The notes below the pieces were generated by a model, which was given only the letters and a program-made list of their open reading frames with translations, was not told the origin of the DNA and did no database searches. Both the position numbers and the translations under genes were made by a program. DNA of 64,000 bases from Asterella californica (taxonomy: Eukaryota > Streptophyta > Marchantiopsida > Marchantiales > Aytoniaceae), in contig JAYKYS010000016.1 of assembly GCA_036924285.1 (NCBI GenBank), positions 5,022,001 to 5,086,000 on the forward strand, in the 5' to 3' direction. This document shows, piece by piece, positions 12,464 through 23,640 of the stretch (positions are counted from its first letter, which is position 1; the number at the start of each line of letters is the position of its first letter).

Positions 12464-14174
12464 AAAACTCAAAACAATCCTTGGAACTTGGATGAACTTG
12501 ATTGATAAAAAATGGACCAATAAGAAAAAAACTTAGAGATCACTTTATCTCCAACAGACACTATAGATCAAGTTGTAACCCTAAAACATCCTCTCATCTT
12601 CAAAACTTGAACCAAAATACTTCAGACCCAGACCTTAACATAAGACAACACCCTTGTCACACGATAGAGATAATAATGACACAAAAATACACAAGATTTA
12701 ATATTAAGTCAAGATGATGACCTTGAACGATCTACGATGAAAGATTCGACAAAAAAAGAGAGAAAGCCATAACTTGATTACAATATTCCTTACCAAAGTT
12801 CTTCGTGATCTACACACGATGGTTGATCTTTCATCGGCAATGACATCGAATGTCAACCTAGACGTTGCAAGGGATGTTGATTGGAAAGTTCAAGTCCATT
12901 CACTCGTCAAAGTAAGATATGTCGAGTCACATCTCAATTCTCTCTGTATGCGCCGATTTGTAAGATCATCGGAGTAGACAAGTCCATCTCTCTCTCTCCA
13001 TGAATTTTTCATCAAAGTAGGCAATAAACCATTGTTGAAAGTGAACGTGATGAACGTAGTGAAGTTTGATATGGGTTAGATTTGAAAATAGAAGATCCAT
13101 AACTCATATCAATCCTCCATCCATAAATGCAACTCTCGCATCTCCTCACCCTTCATGTAAGATACCAAGAACACTCATGAAACATCATACAAGGAAGAAT
13201 CACGAATCCTCTATCCTCTATCCTAAACCCAAATTTGACGACAAGAGTCAGTCACGAGAATTCTCATGGATCATTGAGCTGACATGTCTCATTATCGTGC
13301 GATCTCACATCCCAGATAATCATGAACGTGGCACCTAATACAACGCCAAGCGAGTTACACAAAAAGATTCACAGAACATAAAAATCAACATAATACAAGT
13401 TCTATGCTAAATTCACATGTGAGCAGTATCACAACACGACAACGATCTTGTGAAGATGAGAGAAGGAAGTGCTCCGGAATGAAGAGCGTCGTTGAACAAA
13501 TGATAAATATCGAGGCTCTCGGAAGAGATACACATGAGACATCAGATAACTAGAATTTGAGGCCAAAAGAGGTAGTCAACTTTCCGAGACACTTGAACAA
13601 AGAAATACGAGAAGATCTATGTAAGGATGCAGAGCTCAACACAACAGAGTGTGAATGTTCCGTGTCTGTTGTGAGGCTAGATTACGTGTAGAAATCCAAA
13701 GACAGGTGAGATCAGTGATGAGAAACCTGATTGCGAGAAGTCTTCTGAAGACGTCAATTAACCAAAAGCTGTCTCGAGAGTCTTCTTGGAGATCACTGTC
13801 ACCGCATGAGTCCTCAACCTTCTTCTGAACCTTTCGTAGACTTTGCTTCTCATGTATCTTGTTATCTTATGTTAGGAAGTAGGATGCATTGCAAGATGGA
13901 TTGTCTTCTTAGGAATCCATGCGATGCCTTGTTTATTTAAGATTACTTAGATGTAGCTCGGAAGACGTGAAGTACTTAGGAAGCACTGTTAGAATCTCAG
14001 AAGACGAAATAGCTGTCTTCTGGAAGACTAGATTCGTCTTTTGAGAGTGGAAGCTAGACTGTGAGGACCTGATAAGGACTGAGCCTTAGGCTCACAACAA
14101 GTATGTGTGGTTTAGTGTAACAGAAGCTCGAACATGTCGATGCATCCTCGAGGGTTGGTGTTAACGGAAGTTGG
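12464..14174. other. No gene; motif-rich flank of a decayed element
   Basis: The short open frames here (for example 12774-12977 and 13066-13338 plus) show no domain. The segment 13640-14050 has an extreme density of GTCTTC/GAAGAC hexamers while not being open in any frame. It may be the LTR or leader of the element that carries the ORF beginning at 14175. Confidence 0.4.
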
Positions 14175-15101
14175 TTGAGGTCAAATCTTACATCAAGGAG
14201 TTGGACCTCGACTTCTTTCTGTGGGACAAGAAACCTCGCCGACCAGGATATTCTAGAGGAGGTTTGGGCAGCATTGCCTCTGCGCAACCTTGTACTTGTG
14301 AAGGCAGGGGTCGCTCGGGAAGATCATCTTCCTGGAAAGTGGAGTGGTGACGTAGAGCTTTTCACCGACCAGAAGCAAAGAACTGCGGATACGAGCTGGA
14401 GAAGAAGATCCTACCGATGATCTCTGGGAAGTGGTATGTATCTAGAAGCACCACATGCCTCTTCCTGGAAGATAGACAGGGGAGGAACGGATGGAAGGTA
14501 GAAGCTTACCGAGAGCCGAGGAAGTGTCTTCTGGAGAAGTTGTATGTTTATCTTTTCCCCAAGGGAAAGGTCCAGAAGGTGAGGTACCTTGGAGACCAGG
14601 ACGTGGAGTTCATGAAAGCTATCTGAGAAAGACATGTCGTCAACTGGGGCGCCTTCTTTCACACTTACATCCAGATCAAGTTAGTGTACTTGGGCACCCC
14701 AGCAGGAGGGCATCTTACTCCCTTCTTTTGTTATCTGTATGTGTCCAAAGGAGACATGAAGGAAGACCAGTTGGCTAAATATGAGCCAACGAGACAGCAC
14801 GAGGTGAAGGAAGAGACCCCGGAGGAAGAAGACCGAGCAGCGACCATGTCTTCTCTCTCACTTTAGTGCCTCAGGTAGGACCAGCCACACAACAGAAGTC
14901 GATTTTGGTGAGAGAAGACAACTCCAACGACACAGAAGACGCGTCGTCACCGAGGAGGATGGGACCTAGGAGTGTGCCTCGGAAAAGCACCTCGTTCTCG
15001 ACCATCCACTCAAGATCTGAGTCGAATTCGCAAGATGACACATCTAGCACCAAGATCACACGGAAGACATCTTCTACGACCACAAGAAGTCTTCCGAAGA
15101 C
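13740..15101. repeat. GTCTTC-n-GAAGAC palindromes
   Basis: Three near-identical inverted pairs are visible: GTCTTCTGAAGAC at 13740-13752, GTCTTCTGGAAGAC at 14015-14028 and GTCTTCCGAAGAC at 15089-15101. They sit in a tract (roughly 11.4-17.2 kb) where GTCTTC and GAAGAC occur every few tens of bases on both strands. The first two lie in non-coding DNA, the third inside the decayed ORF. Confidence 0.8.
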
Positions 15102-16110
15102 TCCAGAAGCCAAGACATGGATTGATGTACCGACTGCGGTTAGAGGAAGCGCAGCGAAGAGGACTGCTCTTGCGGTGGGAAGAGATCTTCCACCCCAGAA
15201 GACATTGAAGGTAACGTCTTCTCGTGCGCAGAAGCAGAAGACTATGGTGGTAAAAGAGGCATCCATGTCTCTAGAAGACAAGGAAGCCGCCGCAGATCAC
15301 TTTGTGAGGATGAACTTGTCTTCTGCAAGAAGAAGGCTGGAAGAGTTCAACACTTACTTCAGTTCGGAGATCCAGCCAGCCATGGAGTTGGTGGAGAAGC
15401 GTGCGATGGCTCAGGAGAAGCCACTACGACCTAGATTCGGTCTTCGCACCTTGATGCAGCAGGAGGAGGTCTAGAAGAAGGTAGAAGCTCTAGAAGCCAA
15501 CCTCCGCACCACGGAGAAGATCACGATCGAGTACAAGGCGGAAGCTTCTGCTTCTGCCAAGGAGTTGGCACAGCTGCAAAAGAGCAACCAGGATTTACAG
15601 ACACGACTTCAGCAACATGAGCAGGAAGTTCTGCAGATCAAGGAGAAGCTCACTGATCTCGTAGAAGAAAAGACGAATTGGAGTGCACTGCGGGAAGCCG
15701 CGGAAGCTCAGATCGCAGCAGAGAAGAAGCAGCGAGAATAAGAAAAAACCCGAGCTAAGGAAGTCATGGCGCAGATGGAGAAGCACTTCGCAAGAAGTTC
15801 AACTTCACCGCAGGTAGGAAGTTGAACCTGACACGGGAATGGGATGACAATTCTAAGGAGATGTTAGTAGACTACAAGGAGAGTATGCTCCGCTACCTGG
15901 ATCGATAGATCGAGGACCTGAAGATACTTTACGGTCTTCCCTCGATTCTCCAGTCCGTAGTTACGTCTTCTCATGCACCAAGACTAGCAGTTGGTAATGA
16001 TCTCGACAAGGAGGAGTTCGACCTTGCTGTCCACTTGGTAGTGCAGCGTTGGAAGCCGAGAAGATCACAAAAGAAGCTCCGGAAGACAAGGTGTCTTCTG
16101 AAAGATAGGA
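14175..16110 (+). pseudogene. Decayed ORF with coiled-coil region, probable transposon protein
   Basis: A long reading frame is recoverable only by moving among all three plus frames: 14175-14420, 14417-14866 with a TGA at 14624, 14866-15474 ending in TAG, then the same frame to about 15740, and a shifted frame from about 15790 to 15910. The middle part is Ser/Arg/Lys-rich and basic. The part from 15474 on is a heptad-like coiled coil (VEALEANLRTTEKI, then LQQHEQEVLQIKEKL). The 14.6 kb section contains WGAFFHTYIQIKLVYLG and TPAGGHLTPFF. I do not recognise the family. A gag-like or accessory protein of a plant LTR element is a guess from the surroundings. Confidence 0.45.
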
Positions 16111-18132
16111 AGCAGATGTGTCTTCTTAAGTGTTTAGAGTGGAGGAGGTGATTACCTCTGACCATTGTGAAGTCACCCCAACTCTCAGCGTCGAACAAGT
16201 ACCGCAGAAGAGTCAGGAAGCGCATGTGGACTCAACTTACCAGGAGCTGCTTCTGTCTTCTGAAGCCACACGCAGAAGCACACATCACGAGTATCAAAGA
16301 GGAAGTCATCTCAACCGCACCCGAGGTACCAGCAAGGCTTCTCACTTTATCAGAAGCCGATTTAGGAGTTTAGGTAAGAGAGGATCCAGTGGAGATCGCA
16401 TCTGGTGATCAGGAGTAGATATTAGAGATAGAAAGACAGTTGACTTGTCCAATTTTGATAGGAAGTGGAGTCTGCTATTTTAAGAGGGACAACTCCTCCT
16501 GTATTTTTAGATGACTGTCCATGTGACGGGATAAGAAACGGTAGGAGTAGGAAAGTAGTTCTAAACTGAGAAGGGAACCAAATGCTTGGGAGGTGATGGT
16601 CTTTTGACAGCGGTTCATTTCCCTGACTGTGAGTTGCGATTGGAAGGGATCTCTCTCTTGCGACTCAAGAAAGATGTATAAAGTAGATCACAAGGTAGGA
16701 TCACATACGCACATTACTACACGCATGTGATACACAGGTACTACAAGTGCCTAGAGTAGGTCTGCAGTTTCGTTTCTAAGATCAAAAGATGTAGACAGCA
16801 GTAGCAGACAGCATAGAATAGAGAATGACATCATCGTGTAGTCCTGCTTCTAGACTGGTGTGTCGAAGAGTAGTGACAAGAAGCGGATGGAGTGAGCTTC
16901 TAGAAGTCAATGTATCTTCTTCTCGGAGAATTGATTTTAGATTTGATTGCAGAAGCTTTGCCTATGTCTTCTGGGCAATGGGTTTCCTCGAATTCACACC
17001 CAATTGTGCATGAGAAGTCTTCTTCTTGAGTGGCGATGATTGTTAGAAGCTGTGCAGAGTTGAAGCTTGTCTCATCCAGTGGAGCACTTCGGATCCACGT
17101 ATGGATTGATCTACGAGAGAGTGGTCCTTGACGTCATAGTAGTCGAGCAATGACAGAAGAAGAAAAAAGACTTCTTTCCACAACAGAAGACGACATCCTC
17201 GATTGAAGACTGTGTAACTGGAAGCCGACTTGTGATCTTTTTTCCCAAATTACTACAAGCAAGAATGGCTTGTTAGTCAGGATCCGGACTAGTGGTTTAG
17301 GGATTGAAGCTGAAATTTAAAAGAGTAGTAGTGAGTGGTCAGAGGGAATTTCTTGTGAACTTTGAGCCCAATTGGAAGTTGAACATGAGAGCAATAGGTT
17401 GCCAAAGTTCAGATTACAACATGACAAGTTTTGAAAGAAGAGTGATTTCACCTACATCTCTTGGTTGGCTTTGGACAAATACCTAAGGGATTGGAGGTGA
17501 AATTGTTGGAGGTGCTGCAAGTGAGACAAGAAAGCTATGTTGTGAATTTGGCACGGATATCACAATCAGAGAAGACATTACGCTACGTCGAAGTTGCTGA
17601 ATGAAAATCTATAACTACGAGATACCGTTGTCTTCGGCACCACGTCTTGAGCTCACTGGTTGCTTGCTGCCTGCATGCCTTACCTGGTTGGAAGCTATAG
17701 AAAACAAGCTTTCTAGTGGTATGTTGCATGCTTAGTTTGGAGCTTGTATGATCTCTCAAAATTTAGATTAAACATGCGGGTCAAGAAGATCAAAAGAATT
17801 GATCTATTGTGGTAGGAGTTATCTTGATCTAATCAATTTTGTTACCAATATCATTGGGAAGCTTGTACAAGAAGATATCCATTGTTGTAAAGTTCATCTT
17901 GAATGGAGCTCATATCATCTAATCGTAGAATGTCAAAATTGAACAATTTATGTGGTATGTCAATGAAAAACAGTGAAGAGGATATTGCTAATGCACAAGT
18001 CGACCTAAGGGATTGTTTGAAGGTGCTTCTGTGATCTAAACCATATATTTATCATGTATGAATTCTATTTGTACTTAGAATAAGATTGAACATTCATTTG
18101 TGTTGTGCGGTGCACGTGTGTTACACTTAAGA
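16111..18132. other. No gene recognised
   Basis: The plus-strand frames at 16130-16408 and 16825-17013 continue the gaagac-rich composition but show no domain. The motif enrichment fades after about 17250. The remainder up to 18132 is AT-rich with stops in all frames. Confidence 0.4.
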
Positions 18133-20299
18133 TCAAGTTAGTTCAATAGAACACGGAGATAAAGCTTGATAGACTGGATAGCGAAGTATTATTATTTCAT
18201 CGAGTTGGTCCAATGTCTTGTCAAATCTCTCTGCATCCAAATAACATGTGTACGACACCGGATTTGTGTAGAAGTGATTTTTCCAGTATTGATTATCGAG
18301 ATAAAGTCCTATGAACTTCGGATGGTCACATCTTTGTGAGGTGTCTCTTCTCTTTAGATGCCCTCCTTCCAAATCTATGCTTTGGTCAGATACTTCTTCA
18401 CCCGAATCGTCTGTGGTCCGACCTTCTTCTTTCTCTTGTCTACCTCAGATGAATTAATTGACCTTTTCTTTATAGTGATATTTGGTACTATTTTTAGTCC
18501 TCGTTTCGGATCATCCGTCCTCATCACTTCTATCATAATTGTTTTCTTCTCTTTCAGATGCTTGACTTTCAGAAGAGTTGGTTCAGTCGATCTATCTCTT
18601 CGTTGAGATCGATGGACCTTCCCAAATTCACTCTTAATTTGACTCTATAAGCATTTCTTCTTGGACCTTCAAGACCTCCAGAGTATCTTCAAGCGTAGAA
18701 TGATCAATCTACATAGGTGATTCCACACTTACCGGAACTCTTGGTCTTGTTATAACTAGCCGTGATTCTTGCTCTTGATCCGGCCTTCTTCTGGAGTTTT
18801 CTCCTTGCTCCTCCTGATAAATGTAATTGGTACCCTTGTCATCTTCCAGAATTCTGATTTGGATTGATGCTCGTGCTTTTCTTTCTCTTCTTCTTCTTCT
18901 TGTAATTGACGTTGGTTTCTGAGTCTTCGTATCATTGCTCTTGCAGGTGACTCTCAATCGAGTTCCTCCTCCAATGATTCAACTTCAGTGTGTCTGATTT
19001 GTACTTTCTCCTTACGAGCAACCAGTGTTTTTGGTTCGTGTTTCATTGTTACGATCTTTTCTTTCATTTGACGGGTTGCTTTTGATGAGTTTCTTGTATC
19101 TTCTCTGTCCCGTTTCCTTCTTTTCTTCGAAGCGGACTTCTCTTCTTGTTGTCATTGATGACTGTATCCGAATCCTCTCTTTGCTCTTTCTCGCACTCAC
19201 CTAATTGTTAGTTGTCTTTCACATCTAAATGATCTGCGCTCCTTCAAAAGTTTGTGTCACCTTATCGACAAGAGTGACGTTTAAGTTTTTCAACTCTGCC
19301 CTTGATTGCTCTATCACGATTCTTATCCAATTGATGGTTTCTCCTTGTAGCTCGTTGATGACTACTAGTGCTAAGATGTTCTTAGTCATTTCTCGTCCTT
19401 TCTACTTCAAAAGGACGGTCCAATTAATCCAAGATAGTTGTTATCTCCATGAGATCAACCCATGCATTCGGTTAGTAGATTGGTGTAGCTCGATTCGACG
19501 TGACCTCCATATAATTCTTATATGCCATTCTAGGAGTATTGATAGTTGTCTCAAATGTAAATATCTCTAGATCGTAATTACTTGCAATTTGTAGTACTTT
19601 TGCATGAAAAATCTGGTAAATTTTAGCATAAACATAGATCTGAATTGCTCCGCATGCTTCATGTGGATCATCTTCACTCTAATCATACTCCTTAATTCTT
19701 GGGTTGATGTGGATAACTCTATTGCCTTTGATCAGTTTCTCTCTTATCACATAACGGAGATAGATTTTTGAGAAGCTCCATCATCGTCTATCTTCATGCC
19801 CTTTGTGGATCCTATCTTTGATTCTGTTCACACCACATGTTCTTGCGTACACGTTCATGACTCAAATTATTCTAATCGTTTGCATTCTCATGAGAGATTA
19901 TTTCACGCAGAGGTCTAAGAACTTGCTAGTTATCGCATTCGTCTATGTCGAGGATTTCAAAAAGATTTAGTGTTTTTCTCGAAAGTTTTTCTTAGTAGTC
20001 CGTGTCATCTTTGTACTCTTCGTCATGGTTTCTGCTGCCAAGTATGAATTACCGATGAGTTCATTTTTGAATTACTTGCCGTGCTCTAATACCGTTGCTG
20101 CATTCTCACTTCTTGATTCGTTGGTGTGTTTTCGTACTTGTCATTAATCAAACTGATCACACGTGAATATCTAGATCTCGGATGATGATCTTTCTTGTTT
20201 TCTTCCGGATCTATCTCCGGATCAGTATTACTTGTATCACTGATTAATTAGATCAAGTCTTTAACTTGTCAGATCAACCTATTTCTTGGTTTGTCTTCC
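18133..20299. other. Probable 3' flank of the Ty3/gypsy element
   Basis: On the minus strand this lies downstream of the integrase C-terminus, where a 3' untranslated region and LTR would be expected. I could not define an LTR end or polypurine tract. Minus-strand frames at 18709-18957 and 19012-19200 are Arg/Lys/Thr-rich without a domain. The plus-strand frame at 19229-19570 is probably a shadow. Confidence 0.35.
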
Positions 20300-20359
20300 C
20301 TTATAAAGAAATATCATAGTTTGTTTCTATTTATAAACTTTGCATCATTCCCATTCGGA

Positions 20360-20760
20360 GTGGCTATTATGGTGGTGTCATTCTTGAGAATTTGGTAGAT
20401 GATATAAGTCCTTGCTACTTATATTTCAGCTTTCCTTTCTTTATCTTGCATGTTTGGACACACCATAGAATTAAGTCATCCTCCTCGAATTCTTAAAGTT
20501 TTTTGTTGTCATTGAACCAGTTCTTTCTAACTTTCTTCTGGTGCTATTGTAATTTGAATCATCTTTCTCTTTCTTCTTCTAGCTTCAGGAGTTGTTCCAT
20601 TTGTTATTATAATATCTTCTCAAGATGCAAGTCGTATTCAATTGCTATACGAGGCTTGGGACTATATATTCCATTGGTTATAGTGCTTCAACTCCATATA
20701 CCATCCGAAATTATGTATGTATTGTGGAAGTTTTATGTACCGTTCTCATTGACCATGAAA
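20360..20760 (-). pseudogene. Ty3/gypsy integrase C-terminal fragment
   Basis: Minus-strand pieces give PMEYIVPSL, then IAIEYDLHLEKIL, then LKLEEERER, KKNWFNDNKKL, EFEEDDLILW and KIKKGKLKY. This follows the familiar end of plant gypsy integrases: the post-catalytic helix, a basic Y/FND segment, then the FEEGDLVLLW-type strand and the GK-K strand that leads into the GPY module. The pieces are in more than one frame. The HHCC and DDE core expected before it is missing. Confidence 0.7.
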
Positions 20761-20869
20761 CTGATGAGAAGTGTATATCTCCCAAGAGGATGGATTCCTT
20801 TCCACAAGTTTGCTTAGGATAGTTATCAGTATTTTGTTTGTAGATTATGCTTGTCTGTTACACTGAGGG

Positions 20870-21400
20870 TGATCACAATCCTTTCCGTATACGGTGAAGT
20901 CGTCTAAGAAAGCTTTCATGAAGATGTCCATGTATTGACCAAAAGTTTATGCAATAAGTCTTTGGAAAGTTCGTGGTGCACCACTCAATCCAAATAGCAT
21001 TTTTACATAAGAAATGTTGTTTTTGGTTGATCTTCTTTTGCAATTTGAACTTGGTTATAACCACTAAAACCATCTATAAATGAGTAGGCATCTGCAAATC
21101 TATCTAGTATTGCATCGATGAACGATAATGTAAATGGATCTTTCACAATATGTTCATTGAGTTTCTGATAATCTACACATACCCATAAAGTTCTATGTTT
21201 TTGGGATGAGGATTATGAGTGATAGCCATTCATAACCTTTTATAGGATAAATAAACTTTACTTTCAGTAGTTTATCAACTTCTACTTTCACCTTTTCTGC
21301 ATAGTTAAGATTCATCCGGTATGGTTGTTGAATCATTGATACAACTATTGGTAGTAGTTTTATCCGGTGTTCACAAATGTGTGTAGGTACTCCTTTCATG
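20870..21400 (-). pseudogene. Ty3/gypsy reverse transcriptase remnant
   Basis: Minus-strand translation shows the conserved RT blocks in order: MNLNYAEKVKVEVDKLLKVK with FIYPI (fingers), VCVDYQKLN, FIDGFSGYNQVQIAKEDQ with KTTF (palm motif A region), FGLSGAPRTFQRLIA, and YMDIFMKAFLDDFTVYGKD (motif C, catalytic DD pair retained). A frameshift separates the KTTF block from the FGLSGAP block, and stops occur in one frame. It is non-functional but diagnostic for Ty3/gypsy. Confidence 0.85.
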
Positions 21401-22134
21401 TCTTTGTAGCTCCATGTGAAAATGTCAGAATATGTGGACTAGTTGGAGTAGGTTTCTCTGATTCATTATGTGTAATTGATTTTCGATTTTCATGGTTCTT
21501 GGGTCTTTTGTGAATTTTAGATCAACCTCCTCGTAGATTCCTTCTGGTGCTACTGTCCAATGTGTTACTTATTCTTGTAGGTCCTCTTTTGCAGGTCTAT
21601 TACACAACCATCTCGGTTGTACATCCGGGTCCATTTGCTCCATCACTTGTTCACCCGTTGACATCTTTGGTGTAGTTTATGGTTGTACTATCCGGATTGA
21701 TTCAAGTTGAGTTCTCCTATCAACACTAGGCTTGGTGTGTCCATAACAATATGTTTTCTTCTCATTTCTTCGGTCCAATCTAAGTGACATATGTTGATGT
21801 CAAAGTTGAGCTTTGTGTCCCTTGACTAAGGATTTGGTGCTTATATCATATTGTTCCTCTTGCTAAGTTAGTGCGATATAGTCTTAATTAAGTGTCAAGT
21901 TTTGTACTTTGGCTTATCTTAGCCACGGTTGTCCCAATATTATTGAAACAAATTTCTGTTCATCTGTCAATTTCATCACTACAACATCAGTCTTAAAATT
22001 CATATTGACAACCGTAATAGATAATCCATTGACTATTCCAGCTGTAAGGACTTTTCATTGATATGTCATTTTTTAGTTGAACGGTGATGGGTGTAGTTCT
22101 ATGTTCTTAAGTTCTTTTGTATAACTCTTCACGT

Positions 22135-22195
22135 AAGATATTTGCATCGGATCCTCCATCAAGTAAAACGTTCCTCAACAAAACTCTCTTTATTA
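22135..22195 (-). pseudogene. Ty3/gypsy aspartic protease active-site remnant
   Basis: The minus strand encodes LLRNVLLDGGSDANIL followed by REELYK. The DGGS with flanking hydrophobic strand and N-I/L is the retropepsin active-site signature of plant gypsy polyproteins. It lies between the damaged zinc knuckle and RT, as expected. Confidence 0.75.
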
Positions 22196-22939
22196 TTTGA
22201 AGGATTCGTCTTTCATCTTTCCAAGGTGACCATTGGAATGACGAGATAGATACGTCCGTCATGTCTTATATCTCTGGTTCTGGATGTTCTTTTGAGCTTG
22301 AAGCTCATTTGGCCCGAATTGTGATGAGGTGATTCATTATTGCTTGTATGCAATATGTGCAACTTGAAGGAGTTCTCCTATACTTACATCCGCTTCTCGC
22401 TGCATGATACGATGTGCCACGTGCTTTCCTATATCCTTCCAAATAGCAAGTTTTTCCGGTTCTATTGGATTTGTAGCTTCTATCGTATCAGTGCATAAAT
22501 GCTTTCTGGTTGATTTTGATACGATATCTTGATTGTCCATATTGCATTTTCTTCATGTTTCTCTTGAACTGTCTTCATTGAGATTACTTTTATCCAAGAC
22601 AATCTCTTCTTTGTTGAAAGAAAATTCGAACTCTTCACTTGTGAAACGGATCCATTTGCTCTCTATGGAGCTCTTTTTCGCGCATGCGTGTTATGAAGAT
22701 CTCGGATGACATCTCGTATAATCTGATCTTCTTTTTCTCATACTGGTACTTCGCCTTCTTCTTTATCTTCAGAAGGAGAGTTGGATCCGTATGAATTTTC
22801 ATTTTCAAAATTTTATCTTTTCATCCATGATCATGATCTTACATTCTTGTACCCATTTTCCTGTACATAAACAACATTAGTTCTAGTCATCCTACCTTCT
22901 TCTTCTTCAGTCCCTCGTCTGTCTTGTTGATGTTTAGTA

Positions 22940-22992
22940 GATAATAGACATTATGGACCTCTTATATGTCCTTTCTTATAACAGTAGAAGAA
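22940..22992 (-). pseudogene. Damaged gag zinc knuckle
   Basis: The minus strand reads FFYCYKKGHIRGP, a stop, then Cys. This resembles the CCHC knuckle (C-x2-C-x4-H-x4-C) of gag, with the first Cys replaced by Phe and an extra stop codon before the last Cys. Position relative to the protease supports the call. Confidence 0.6.
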
Positions 22993-23179
22993 TGTCATGT
23001 TTTTCATGTTAGGTAATGGTGTGTTTGGATCTATGCGTCCACCACCTCGTCCCCTACCTCATGTTTTTCCTCCTTGAGGATGATGTTCGATACGTTGAAT
23101 TTGGTTGATCAGAATATTCTTCTGTTTGTTTCTGAGATTGTAATAGCATTCTTGAGTGTTATGAGAGCATTCTTGATCA

Positions 23180-23640
23180 AACTTTCTGTTTGTTCTCTAT
23201 CATTCCTCATAAGTTTTGTAAACTTAAGTGATAGTGTCTTTTCTTTTCTTTTATCTGCATTTTCTTGTTTCTTCTTCTTTGTATCCTGATTGTTGTCACT
23301 ATCGACTTCTCTTTTTCCTGGTTCTTTATACTGATATTTTTCTTCATCTGCATATACATCTCATAATGCAAAGACTCTTTGTCCTTGATGTAAACCAACT
23401 TCCAGTTCATCTGCATTTGCATAAGCACTATCCTCCATCGGATGTAAGTATTTAGATCATACTTGCACTCCATAACCAAGTGATAGACAATCTCGGACAT
23501 GTGTGATTAAACGTGATGTTACTATCCGAAAACATGTTAAGAAATCACTTACGTTTTCTCTTTCTTCGTGTTTCATGTTACGGAGTTTGAACATGATATC
23601 TACATCTTCTTTGACTATCATGAATTCATTTAGAAACAAT
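23180..23640 (-). pseudogene. Ty3/gypsy gag remnant
   Basis: The minus-strand frame at 23457-23639 encodes FLNEFMIVKEDVDIMFKLRN followed by MKHEERENVSDFLTCFR. This matches the gag helical pattern: a FL-EF start, a run of charged helix, then SV-EY-x-x-F-R. An adjacent frame (23207-23500) continues with a basic, Gln/Lys-rich segment. Frames overlap and are broken. Confidence 0.65.

Larger units (their letters stand above)
20300..23640 (-). mobile_element. Decayed Ty3/gypsy LTR retrotransposon (internal region)
   Basis: Reading right to left, the order is gag (about 23.6-23.2 kb), a damaged zinc knuckle (22.95 kb), aspartic protease (22.17 kb), reverse transcriptase (21.4-20.87 kb) and the integrase C-terminus (20.75-20.36 kb). 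This is the canonical gypsy order, gag-PR-RT-RH-IN, but RNase H and the integrase catalytic core are absent: only about 100-150 bp separate the RT palm from the integrase C-terminal part. Frameshifts and stops occur throughout. LTRs were not identified on either side. Confidence 0.8.
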
